From NCBI RefSeq assembly GCF_019097595.1, contig NC_080710.1, positions 22,383,780 through 22,447,779 of the forward strand: a stretch of DNA of 64,000 nucleotides, written 5' to 3'. Below the pieces are notes generated by a model. That model was not told where the DNA came from. It did no database searches and saw only the letters and a list, made by a program, of their open reading frames with translations. Of the stretch, positions 1 through 11,400 are shown one piece after another. Numbering within the stretch: the first letter of the stretch is position 1; each line of letters opens with the position of its first letter. Made by a program: the position numbers and the translations under genes. Origin of the DNA: Hemibagrus wyckioides (lineage: Eukaryota > Chordata > Actinopteri > Siluriformes > Bagridae).

Positions 1-1340
1 TCCACAGATAAACAGGGTGAAGTACAGCTGTTCTAAAACAGAGCATTGATTTATTTGTTTAATGGGAAAGAAGGACCTTATTTTATGCTGTTCTGAATAC
101 TGTTTTATTTATGGAGGTCCAGGACGAATGGGACACCAAGAACCAGATGTGTTTATAGAGTTTTTAGAGCAGCAATTTTTCTTATCTTCATTAATGTTAC
201 ATTATCAGGCCATTTACATTTGCAGTATCTTATTCAGAGTAACTTACAGTAATGCTTTGAAGTATCTATTAAAGACAATTCCTCATGTTAATCCTCAGGT
301 GGCGAAATCCCAGTTACAATAGTATTTAGTGTTTCTTTTGTTTGTTTGTTGTTTGTTTTGTGCTGTTTTCTTTGTCATGTTTCTTTGGTCCATTGTCTGC
401 ATGCACTGTTTAAACTAATCAGGTACTGTACTGAAGAAATTACAGTTTTCTAGGGTTTTTAATGTCTTTATAAGCATAATAGATTATTTTACCTAATGGC
501 TAATTGATTGATTGATTAAATGATTGATCCAGATCAGTTTGGCTACTTTTATCAAAATGATAGATATAACATTAGTAACATCAGCAGGATTCATTTGTGC
601 ATTTAGTGGTCCTTATGCACCATTTGTTAAGATTTTTGTAAATAATTCAAGGTTTGTTTTAGGAATATCCTGTCTGGATATTTGTTGCTTTAACATAAGT
701 GTCACGTAAGTAAGTTATAGGCCAAACTTCCCTGAAAACCATTCTGAATTATTATTACTTTTACTTTTTTCATTTTCTTTCTTAAGTACCTTAATGGACA
801 AGTTTGTTCTGTTTTAACACTTTTTTTATTAGTAGTAGTAAATTTACATGTTTGTCTAACTATTCAGCGAAGGTTGTATAAAAAAATGCAAGCCTTTGTT
901 ATTGCATTCCTGTGAAGCTCCTCTTCATGTTGGAGTGCTCAGTTAGTGTGAGGTCCCACAATTTTGCTCTGCATAAACAGTTTCATTTAGCTTATATACA
1001 AGATCAGAATCAAGATCCAAGAATTTTTTTTAGGAAACTGCTATGACATTTGATTTTCTCTAGTCTTTACAAGAATATTTATAGCATAGCACACACAGCT
1101 CATTAATCTTATTTGTAACTGTTTCCTGGCTAACCATAAATCTACCACAGTCTTTGCCTTTGCCTACAGACCCTGAGATCACCCACATAAAAGCCAGATG
1201 AAAGGGTTTTCCATACCATGTTTTCCCCCCCACACCATTTTCATTGCATTCAAAAATAGGCTCGATTTTGTGACAAATAGTTCCACAATATGTATTTATA
1301 CTTAGAATGAGCTCAGCTTATGAGTGGTCTTACTAAACTG
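1..1340. other. AT-rich intergenic sequence, nothing recognised
   Basis: No open frame here resembles a known protein and no clear repeat is visible. The longest frame (62-322) has no domain, no splice-site context and low-complexity composition, so I treat it as chance. This is most likely intergenic DNA upstream of capn7. Confidence 0.5.
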
Positions 1341-1344
1341 TTAA

Positions 1345-2346
1345 GATGATTAAATAAGATAAAACTTTATTAATCCCAAAGGAAATTCTTTTGCCAGAGA
1401 CTGCTTCAGATTACACATGAGAAATAAATCTAAATAAAATATAAATGAAATATGCTATATATACAAAATGTATACAGAATGTACAAAAAGGTGCTAGAGA
1501 ATTAAGACCATATTGCACATGATGTAATATTGCACATGGTATTAAATTAAGATACATATTGTAAATATTGTGAATTGGGATTGTGCAAATAATGACACAG
1601 TAATACTGTCAGTGTTAATTGTGTCAGCTCTGCTCCCTACTGAAAGGGATGCTCCACTCCCATGACAACCTGCTTTACTAATAAGCTTGTTAAGTCTGTT
1701 GGCATTGGTTGTCTTCACCCTGCTAACCCAGCACACTACATCGTAGAAGATGACGCTGGCTACCACCAAATGGTAGAACATCTGCAGAACAAAGGACATG
1801 ACATTGGTAGAACAAATTACTTGAACTCTGGCAACTCTGTCCTTTCTTATACAATGCATCAGTGTTTTGGTCCATTCCAGCTTGTTGTCTATGTGGACAT
1901 CCAGATACTTATAATTGTCCAAAATGTCCACCTCAGTGCCCATGATGCTAATTGTGCTTGGGGGAATCCTCTGCTTCCTAAAATCCACCACCAGCTTTTT
2001 TGTCTTCGTGACATTGAGTTGCAAGTGATTTTGTCTGCACCATTCCACAAAGCTGTCCACAACACTTCTGTACTCAGTCTCCTGACCTCTCCTAATACAG
2101 CCTACAATGGCAGAGTCATTGGAAAACGTCTGCAGATGGCAGGATTGTGAGCAGTGTCTGAAGACTGATGTGTAGAGTCTGAACAGAAAAGCATTTCCAG
2201 TAGCTTATCGCTGAGCAGTGCAGGTTGTGTGGTGTTGAAAGCACTGACAAAGTAAAAAAACATGACTTTCACAGTGTTGCCTGCCTCCTCAAGGTGGGTG
2301 TAAGCTCTGTGCAGGAAGATGATAGCGTCCTCTACAGTCGTCTCTT
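1345..2346 (-). mobile_element. 3' part of a non-LTR retrotransposon (LINE), decayed
   Basis: Read on the minus strand, this carries the C-terminal third of a LINE reverse transcriptase. A recognisable FVEWCRQNHLQLNVTKT segment (about 2060-2010) is followed by a YKYLDVHID segment and LQMFYHLVVASVIFYDVVCW, all typical of fish Jockey-group LINEs (L2/Rex1 type). Upstream pieces (about 2346-2060) still match the palm region but contain frame breaks. The 3' end near 1345-1395 has the usual fish LINE terminus, reading GAATTTCC...GATTAATAAAG on the minus strand. The copy is 5'-truncated, has frameshifts and cannot be functional. The exact LINE clade is uncertain. Confidence 0.75.
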
Positions 2347-2380
2347 TATTAGGGTTGACAAGTACATTATATCCAAAAAT

Positions 2381-2382
<2 letters not shown>

Positions 2383-2424
<42 letters not shown>
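2383..2424. repeat. (ATT)n microsatellite
   Basis: About 13 perfect ATT units, followed by an imperfect T/G/ATA-rich tail to about 2465. It directly adjoins the upstream edge of the LINE fragment. Confidence 0.95.
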
Positions 2425-2426
<2 letters not shown>

Positions 2427-2948
2427 TTTTGTTGTTGTTGTTATTGATAATAATAATAATAATCATGGTTGTTATTTTTCTTGTGTGTGTCTGTTAAATA
2501 CTAAATGTAAAAAGAAAATTGGGCCAATGTATAGAAAGGCTACAATGCTCAACAGATCAACATATAGAAATAAAAACTCTAGTATGTTGTAGAAAGGAAT
2601 GTTAAACTTTTGAAATAATTATTTTTGAGATCACCAAGATAAAATATACTGGTGGAACAGCTTTGTTGGCTTGTTAATACTGTGTCATTGTGTTTGTGAG
2701 GTGTGGGGTGAAAGTGAAAGAATAGTTCAGCAGCTTTACTGTATGATTCACGTTTTGTAATCTGCTCTTATAATGCTATTAATGTGTCTGCCAGACAACA
2801 TTTCTTGAATCTGTTTTTGATTTCAGCATAATTTGTTATGCACAAGACCTTCTGCACTAGTTCTGCAGCAAGACTGTAAGACAATTCTTTTGCTGAACCT
2901 GAGACATATTCATTAACTTCCTTAAGGGTTGTGGTGGATCTGGACACA

Positions 2949-2982
<34 letters not shown>

Positions 2983-4189
2983 GAGTTTCAGAGTTGGTAA
3001 TCCAACTACTGGCATGATTTTGGAAAATGGAGAACCCAGACACAATGAGAACATGCAAAGACAGCAATGGAAAGTGGCCAAGCTACTCATGCTGGCCAAA
3101 ATAATGAGTTTGTCAGACTTGCAGACTCCTTAGGATTCATCAAGATGTGAACACAGTGCTGGATTTTATGAGCCAAACAAACAAATAATATCTGCATCAA
3201 GTATGGTGTTGACTTACCATGACACAATCGCTTCAGATCACAGGTTAAGAATGATTTGCTGCTAGGTTTTTGATTTACTTCCTACTCCCCAGCTCCCTGA
3301 TGACACATTGCTGGCAGAATTCAGTCCAAAGAAAAAGGTGTTGTCTATGACCTTAATGTGTTTTGCTTACATGGGTGCAGTCATACATGAACAGGGTGTA
3401 TAGTATGGAACTGAACAAACCTTTCAAGAAGTACAGAGGAAGTGTTCAGAACAATTCCAATTCGTATGTAAAAAGGCATTGCAAATTAATCCAAGGTTGC
3501 ATTGTCAAATAATGACATAGTTTTATAATTGTGTTGAATGCTAATCTAAAACAAAAAAGCACAGCTTTTAGAAGTCAGTGTGGAGAGCAGAGTATGTATG
3601 GTGTGTAAACTAATGATCAGCTGGGATTTTTTATCCTTTGTTTTCACTTGATTTTAGAAACATGTCTGTGCTTTGCTGTATGCCACACAAACACTGAGTC
3701 TGTGTGAAGTCCGCTTCACTCTGGTATGGATGGAACGTCCATAAAAATTCCATATCAACCAGGTGAACAAAACAAGTTATGATTGTTTAAGTTTGAGAAA
3801 ATTATTATAAATCAAGGCCCCCAAACCCAGATATTATTTGAAGAAAAGTACAGATTATGGAAAGTTGCTGTTAATTGTAAGGATATCACAACCAAGGAGA
3901 AGTGGGATCCAATGATTGTAAATGTTTTGCTCTGTTGTGACAAGTAAATGTTTCTGTAGGAATTTACATGGTGAAGTCTGAACTACCAATCCTTTATAGC
4001 ATTGCTCCTCCTAGTTTATTTTCATAAATATAGTGACTTTTAAAATAGTTTTTTTAATAATATGGTCTGTGGTGGCATGTATTATTGTGAAAATATGACT
4101 GTCCTTGACTGGCAAAAGCTAGAATATGGTATTGATTTTTGTTGCCTGATTTTTTTTTTTTTGTTTTGTTTCAAATATCTTCATTAGGC
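2425..4189. other. Intergenic sequence with a (CA)n tract
   Basis: No gene recognised. A short (CA)n microsatellite lies at about 2958-2982. The stretch around 3330-3480 could be another worn repeat, but I could not identify it. Confidence 0.5.
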
Positions 4190-4291
4190 CAGGCTTTCTG
4201 ATTTATTATGAATTGAATTATATTTTCTTTATAACCACATTGAAACCATGACATAACATTCACTGATATAGGTCCAGTAACCATCAATGTG
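4190..4291. repeat. Direct repeat, left copy (partner at 4668-4766)
   Basis: This starts AGGCTTTCTGATTT and ends ACCATCAATGTG. A second copy at 4668-4766 keeps the same order of blocks (AGGCTTTCTGATTT, TTTGTAACCAC, TTGAAATCATGACATAACAT, AGTAACCATCAACGTG) at roughly 75-80 percent identity by eye. The pair brackets the Tc1-like fragment at 4309-4626. Confidence 0.75.
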
Positions 4292-4308
4292 TATATATTA
4301 ACAGCTCT

Positions 4309-4626
4309 GTAAAAACTGCAGAACTGCTGACAATATTTCTCCTAAATTCAAAACATAAACAAAAAAACTACTGTTGTTTAGAGTGTATATTTAAAGGAAA
4401 TGACAACACATAAAAAAACCCAAGATCATGCAGTATTTGCAGAGCTTTAATAACTCAAATAAAACAAAATGCAAATAATTTGTAAACAAATTCTGTTAAT
4501 GCTTTGGCTAAATAACATTAAGAAATCAGTATTTGGTGGAATAACCCCGATTTGCATGCATTTTGGCTCCATGCTCTCCACCAGTTTCTCACATTGCTGT
4601 TGGGGAACTTTATACCACTGTTTTTG
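4309..4626 (+). mobile_element. 5' fragment of a Tc1-like transposon
   Basis: The sequence begins ACAGCTCTGTAAAAA and continues through CTGACAATATTTCTCC and AGAAATCAGTATTTGGTGGAATAACC to a CTCCACCAGT segment. These blocks, in this order, are the terminal part of a common fish Tc1-like family whose ends read ACAGCTCTGGAAAAA. No transposase remains. The family assignment is from memory of the repeat, not from a search. Confidence 0.6.
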
Positions 4627-4640
4627 TATATATAGAAATA

Positions 4641-4678
4641 CAGAAAGCCTGTATATATATATATATACAGGCTTTCTG
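4641..4678. repeat. 38-bp perfect palindrome
   Basis: CAGAAAGCCTGTATATATA is followed at once by its exact reverse complement with no spacer. The right half is the start of the 4668 direct repeat, so the palindrome was formed at the junction between the Tc1-like fragment and that repeat. Confidence 0.95.
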
Positions 4679-4766
4679 ATTTGGTAATAAAATAAAATAA
4701 AAAACTTATATTTACTTTGTAACCACGTTGAAATCATGACATAACATCACAGTAACCATCAACGTG
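4668..4766. repeat. Direct repeat, right copy (partner at 4190-4291)
   Basis: This is the second copy of the roughly 100-bp repeat described at 4190. It carries a short AAAAT-rich expansion just after the GATTTGGTAAT block. Confidence 0.75.
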
Positions 4767-4969
4767 TTCCTTGTTTTTGCTGTGATGCATGGATAGATAA
4801 ACTGTATCTGCTTAGTTGGTTCTGTAGTGTAGAAGTAGTGTAGAAGACCTATTCTATTTTTCATAAGCAGAAAGTTTTGTGTGTTATACTTTATGCATTT
4901 TTAATAACATATTTAAAACATAATTACGTTTGAATTGAGGGCAAAACTGTAGCAGCGTGGATTTCCCCA

Positions 4970-5220
4970 TGACGTCGCACATCTTAGTAAATGACACGTT
5001 ATGGTTAAATCCCAAATACCTCTCTGTTTATATCTATTGTGCATAGCGAAGTGTCTACAATCCATTATTTTGTACCCTATGTAGTGCACTTATATAGGAA
5101 GTAAAGCGCGTTTTGAGACGTAACCAATGGCGTACGTTTACAGCTCCGGGAAACGCCCACCGAACGGAATGTTTTTGGGATTTGTTGTTGAGCAGAGGAA
5201 GGAAGTTTCGGGTACTCCGA
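4970..5220 (+). promoter_or_regulatory. capn7: Likely capn7 promoter region
   Basis: Just upstream of capn7 exon 1, sequence composition turns more GC- and CpG-rich. A CRE-like TGACGTCG lies at 4970-4977 and a CCAAT box (ACCAATGG) at about 5123-5130. There is no TATA box in a convincing place, which suits a housekeeping gene. Part of the stretch (about 5070-5100, CCCTATGTAGTGCACTTATA) resembles a widespread fish MITE terminus. The transcription start is not defined by sequence alone. Confidence 0.4.
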
Positions 5221-5420
5221 CGTAAGTTCTTGTTTTGACCCTCAAACTTTAATAATATAACATTTTTTTCGTGATTTAAATTCGTATAAAGCGGTATTTC
5301 ACCGCTGTCTGGAAAGCCCCTCAGCGTATTTTGTGTTAAGGCTTAAGCTAGCAAACATGAAGCAATAGCTAATAACCGTTTTAGCACTAGCTGGTCAGCT
5401 AGTGACACTTCAGCTTCAGT

Positions 5421-8400
5421 ATGGATTGCAGTGCGCTGGAAGTGGACGCTGTGAAATTTGCAAAGTCAGCGGTGTTACACGACCAGAAAGGGAAATACAA
5501 TGAAGCTATCTTCTTTTACAAGGTAAGCTACATACTTTCGTTTTAATGCCAAGTAGGTCAACAAACAAGCTAAGTCAACTGATCGTATTGAACTAAAGCA
5601 CACTGCCGCATGGGATTTCCTACTTTTAGGCTTTTATTTATTTTTAGGTTAAATATAACGAACATCAACAGGAATATAATAAACACAACACAGATATAAA
5701 ACAAATTAAAACAGAAACAAAATGTCTGAGTAAGGTGTTCCACCACAAACCACCAGAGCAGCTTCAATGCGCTTTCACTTCAACAGTACAAGTCTCTGGA
5801 ACTCATAAGACATTATTTTTGCCAAAAGATATTCCTCCAGTTGGTGTTTTGATGGTGGAGTGTATTGTCTAACTCACCAGTGAACAGTTATACCTATAGG
5901 TGTTAAATTTAGTGACTTAATTGTTAATTTTGTGAAGGCCAATGCACCATTTTAGTACTTATATACATTTATTGAGCCCTTGTGCCACACGGATGGGGTT
6001 GGGATCATCCTAGAAAACAGCACTCTGATCAGAATGGAAATGCTTCATCATGGGGTAAAGGTGATCGGTCAGGATAACTTAGGGGACAAGTGGACTCAAA
6101 CCATACCTAGAAGGTGCTAAAGGTGTCTTTATAGCTTTATAGCAAAACCTTCACAGATTTGAATTTCTCTCTTCAAAAACCCAAGATTTAGTCAACAAAG
6201 GCCTTGGTAATGAGCTTGGTGAGATGTACTAGATGAAACTGCAGTCCTGTTGTGATCAGGATGAATTAATTTGAATCTAAATTAAAATGGCATGCTAATT
6301 TGAATGATTTACTATTTCATTTGTAATAATGACTAAATATTTTTTTTTTTTATTAGGAGGCAGCCCAAGCTCTTATCTATGCTGATATGGCAGGGTCTAA
6401 ACTGGATAACATTCAGGGAAAGGTGAATGAGTACCTGGACCGAGTACAGGCTCTGCTCAATGCTGGTGAGTTATTAAGATGTATTAAGGCTGTGTGAAAG
6501 ACCTGGGTGTATGTGCCAGTGCTGTAGCTAATTTTCCATGCCCTTAGAAAGAAAGCCTCATACTTTCTGTAATTTATAATCCATTATGGCTTCCTCACAC
6601 CAGTCTGAGCATGGGTGTGACCAGCCGAGAGCGCACATCATCATGGAACTATGTCATCATGGGCATAATAAAGTGTAGGAGTGTGCTTACATCCTGTTAC
6701 TACCAAAAAAAAATACCTTCTACCTACTTTATTCAGTGATGAAAAACATTAGACACTATAATTAACAAATTGCCAGCAAACCATATGGGGGATTATTTGT
6801 TTGAAGCAATAACATTTTCATGTGCCAAAATTATTTATATTCCTAAGGAATAATTTAAGGAAAGACAAACAATTTGTCTTTCTTGATAGATTTTTTCTTA
6901 CTTAATATTTTATTTGCTCTCAGTCCTCTATTATTGCCTAATTAATAATACAGTTAAGCACAATTATGTCCACAACTAAAGTTTAAGAAACAGTTGGATT
7001 TTCATGGAGTGATGCTGCATAGAAGTGTAAATTGTCTTATTTCCTTTGGATAATATTAGGTCAGATTTGTCTTCTGAATCTGCTCATCAGGAAGTACTCC
7101 ACACACCCTGCTTTTGTGTGAAATACACACCCAATTTTTCATAAGTGTGGTGTATTGTCCAGGTGCAACAGGATATAAAAACTTCATATTTAGCAATATC
7201 AACTCAGGATATTATGATTTTTTAGCCTAACCGAACATTGCTGGTTTTTATCATTTTTAAAAAAAAATCTTGCTGTTCAGTACCTTGTAATTAATACAAA
7301 TTCATTTCATGTCTCTCTCACCAGTTCAAGCTCAAAGCAATGACCCATTAAAGACCAAGCATCAGCTGGAGCTGGAGCGTTCATACTTTTTGGTAACCCA
7401 GGCTTTTGAGGAGGATGAGAAGGGAAACAGTGATGAAGCCATTGAGCTCTACACTCAGGCTGTGGAACTGTGCATACAAGCAGTGAGTTCTGTACCTTAG
7501 ACGGTTTGATCATGCTCAACCGAATATCTGCCAGGACCAGAGTTGACCTTTTCGAGTACATGCATTAAGTGAAGTTCTGTATATATTTTTTTCAAATAGA
7601 ACAGCGTCCCTGTTACTATTAAATTGTACTGTTATTTTTTGAGAACAGAAGCAGCTCACTTTTAACATTGTGATTAGTATTAGAGAGAGTGTAAACTATT
7701 CTGTCTGCTTATTACTGTTGTTTTACAACATTGCATTTATGAAAATGGGTTGATCTCATAACCTCTGCATGCCTGTTGCATATAAATCCATGAAAAATCC
7801 TAATATCCACAGCTACAAATGTATTTGCAATCATCCACAGCTATAAATGTATTTGCAATCATTTCTCAGAGTGAATAGCACAGCACTTTAAAATGGTACA
7901 GTCCTTGTTTGCCTCAAATTGCTTCAACTCATGTAGCGGGGTTCGTAGATGCCATGTGGTTTTTTCTTGTTTAATATGTAAACAAACGAGAGATGACGAG
8001 GCTACGTGTAGGAGAGGCCAAAAGTAAAAAAGAAAACAGTGCAAGGAAGACATAATCCAAAAACAGTAAAGAACCCCATAATACAAAGTTTAATTGTGCC
8101 TTCAGGGTTTCATAGTTTAGTAACTTGTACAAAAAGCCACTCTTTCTCCACTTGGCCTGGGCTCCTGTTGAATATAATCTTGAGTCAGCTGAATCAGACA
8201 ATGTGTCTCACAAACTGAACTGCTCATGTAGTAAGCGCTTCTCTTATCTTTCATTCCTCCAGTCCAATGAGACTTCGGATCAAGCGCTGCAGGGCAAACT
8301 GAAGCAGTTAGCTCGCCAGGCACTGGACAGGTAAACGGACTGAATGAAATAAAAGACTGAATGATTTCTACTTCAGAAACACAACACACACCATGTTAAT

Positions 8401-11400
8401 TCTACATAGTACTGTACTACACAGAAGTTCTACACAGTACTGTTTGCTTATTAATTCCATTTCATCACCAGCTTTATTACTTCTTTATACTGTATACTTC
8501 AGGGCAGAGGGACTAAAAAATGCCCTTTCAAAATCCCAAGACAAGGCCACTTCATCTAATGCAAAAGCTTCTGCCCCTGTGAGGCAGTACCAACCCCTGG
8601 GTCCAGATTTCTCCCTCAATGACAAGCCACAGCCAGTGCGAGCAGTCCAGTCTAGTGAGCCACAGGGCCAGCGCTACACACAAGAGGAGATACAAGTACT
8701 CAGGTAACAACATCTGGAGTTGAAGTTGCTGTAAATGAATTTGAATGATGTTTTTTTTCCCCAGATGGCCATTTTTCTTTTAAATTTCCTGTTTTATCTA
8801 TTGAAGGAAGACTTCCAAGATAAATGGAATTGAATATGTCCCGTTTATGAATGTTGACCTAAGGGAACGCTTTGCCTTTCCTGTTCCGTTTTCGTGAGTA
8901 CTTTTTCCATCCAGATGTCCTATATTTTGCTGCACTCAATACTTAATAAATGTGCTCTTTTTACTTGCAAAATGTTCTGTGTCGAACCTTAGTAAAAACC
9001 TTAATGTACTATAATGTGCAGGGATAAATGTGGAAAGCTGGCCCTATCTCCTAAACAGATGGCCATCTTCTCTCGCTGGGTTCGACCTGATGACATTTGC
9101 AACAATCCCACCATGATTTTCACTGTGTCGAGCTTCAGCATTAAACAGGTGTCATGGTGTCTTGCTTGACTTTTTGTGGAATATAAACATAAAATTAGCT
9201 ACAAATTTTTGTGGATTTTAACATGTTTTTGTTGCTCCTGCAGACTGTGGTGTCAGACTGTTCTTTTGTTGCCTCTTTGGCAATCAGTGCAGCATATGAG
9301 AGACGGTTCAACAAGAAGTTAATCACGAGGTAAATGTTCTGATTGCTGTGTGTTGCACATTTACTGAAGCCCACAGATACAAATATTCCATTCAGTTTTG
9401 TAATATACTAAATAATGTGTGTGTGTGTGTGTGTGTGTGTGTGATCTACAGTGTTATTTATCCTCAGAATAGAAGAGGTGAGCCAGAGTATAACCCATGT
9501 GGGAAATACATGGTGAAACTGCACATCAATGGGGTCCCTAGAAAGGTACAAAGACACTGTTGTCTTTAGTAAAGAATAAATCATTCAAGGGCTGCTGAGA
9601 AATAATTAATGATGTGGTATGGTCTGATCTGACACAACGTTTATATTATGTGAGCCTCTGCCAAACAAGTACCTGTGAATTTAGCTGTTATTATAGAAAC
9701 ATTAATGTTTTAGGGTGAGCCTCATTAATATAAACTTGTGATTAGCCATGTGATAAACTGCTGTTGTAGAAAACATATTAATACCTATTAATATCTAGTG
9801 ACTCATTACTTGATTGATAAATATCTCGTGATTTTTCCTGTGAAGGTGATCATTGATGATTTCCTCCCAGTGGACCGCAATGGTGAGCTGCTCTGCTCCT
9901 ACTCAAGTAACCGAAATGAGCTGTGGGTTTCCCTCATAGAGAAAGCCTACATGAAGGTGATGGGTGGATATGATTTCCCTGGCTCCAACTCTGTAAGTAT
10001 AGACTATAAACTAGATATTAATTTACATTTCAAGTATGCAAATTTAATAATAGAAATGCACTAAAAGAAGGCCTTGATTAAAATACATTATTTTTTAATT
10101 ACATAATAGATTACTCTATACGCTCTATATGGCCAGAAATAACATTGCACCAAGACTCACACAGATTAAGCAAGATTCAAGATTAAGACTAGAGGGGTCA
10201 CAAAACAAATGTTTTCTAAATTAAAGTGTCTTGACTGATTTTTTTTTATTTTTTATTTCCTTTGTAGAATATTGACCTGCATGCGCTGACTGGCTGGATT
10301 CCAGAACGCATTGCTATGCACTCAGACAATCAGTCCTTTAGCAAGGACGACACCTTTCGCATGCTTAACCAAAGGTGAACACACATGTGTAGAAAATATG
10401 CATACACACATGCACACATACACACACACACACTTTTTGAAGTGTTCCAGTGTACTGGTCAAAGGCTCTGTTTGTTTAGCAGGCAGGACCTTTTGGCAGT
10501 GCTTCTGACAGCCAATGCCCATGTGGATTTCCATTAACAGGTATCACAAAGGAGATGTCCTAATCACTGTAGCGACAGGTGTGATGACAGAGGAAGAAGG
10601 GGAGAGGTGGGGCTTAGTGCCCACACATGCCTATGCTGTTTTAGACATCAGGGAATACAAGGTCAGTTTTACAGCCTATCATATAATCATTTCTATGAGT
10701 TTTGTGACTATTTAAAAACCCAGACTCTTTCATGGTCTTTGGGTGTGTTATATTTCCCATATATACTTGCCCAGATGTGTCCAGAGGATGTTTCATTCTG
10801 CACTTTAATTTTTGTTTCTGTATGTCATGGACTCCAGGGGAAGCGTTTCCTGCAGCTGAAGAACCCTTGGAGCCATCTCCGGTGGAAGGGCCGCTACAGC
10901 GAGTGGGATGAGAAGAACTGGACACCAGATCTACTAAAGTACCTCAAGTTTGACCCCAAAACTGCACAAAAATTTGATAATGGTGAGGGAGTACCATGTA
11001 GTTCTTAGCACCGTGTAATGTAAAGACCTTCAAGACTTGTGCGCTAACATGCTAGATGTATTTAAGGTGTGTTCTGGATCATCTGGGAAGACTTATGTCA
11101 GTACTATGATGTCATCTACCTGAGCTGGAATCCTGCTCTGTTCAGAGAGTCCACCTGCATACACAGGTCAGATTTCTACCAGTCATCTGCTGCCTAATAA
11201 GGTTGTTACATCACTATTCCATGACATACCAGGCTATCCTATACATTTACATTTATGGCATTTGGCAGAAGCCCTTATCCAGAGTCACTTCAATTTATCT
11301 TCTTTATACAACTGAGCAGCTGAGGGTTAATGACTGACCATGTTACTGTGCGCAGAGTGAGATCAAAGAGAGAATAAAGAAGGGTTCACAGTGTGATGAT

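Noticed and set aside
62..709. Open frames of 86 and 61 codons upstream of capn7
   Set aside because: There is no similarity to any known protein, no splice-site context, and AT-rich composition equal to the flanks.
1662..2150. 162-codon plus-strand open frame
   Set aside because: It is the antisense shadow of the LINE reverse transcriptase, whose protein is recognisable on the minus strand.
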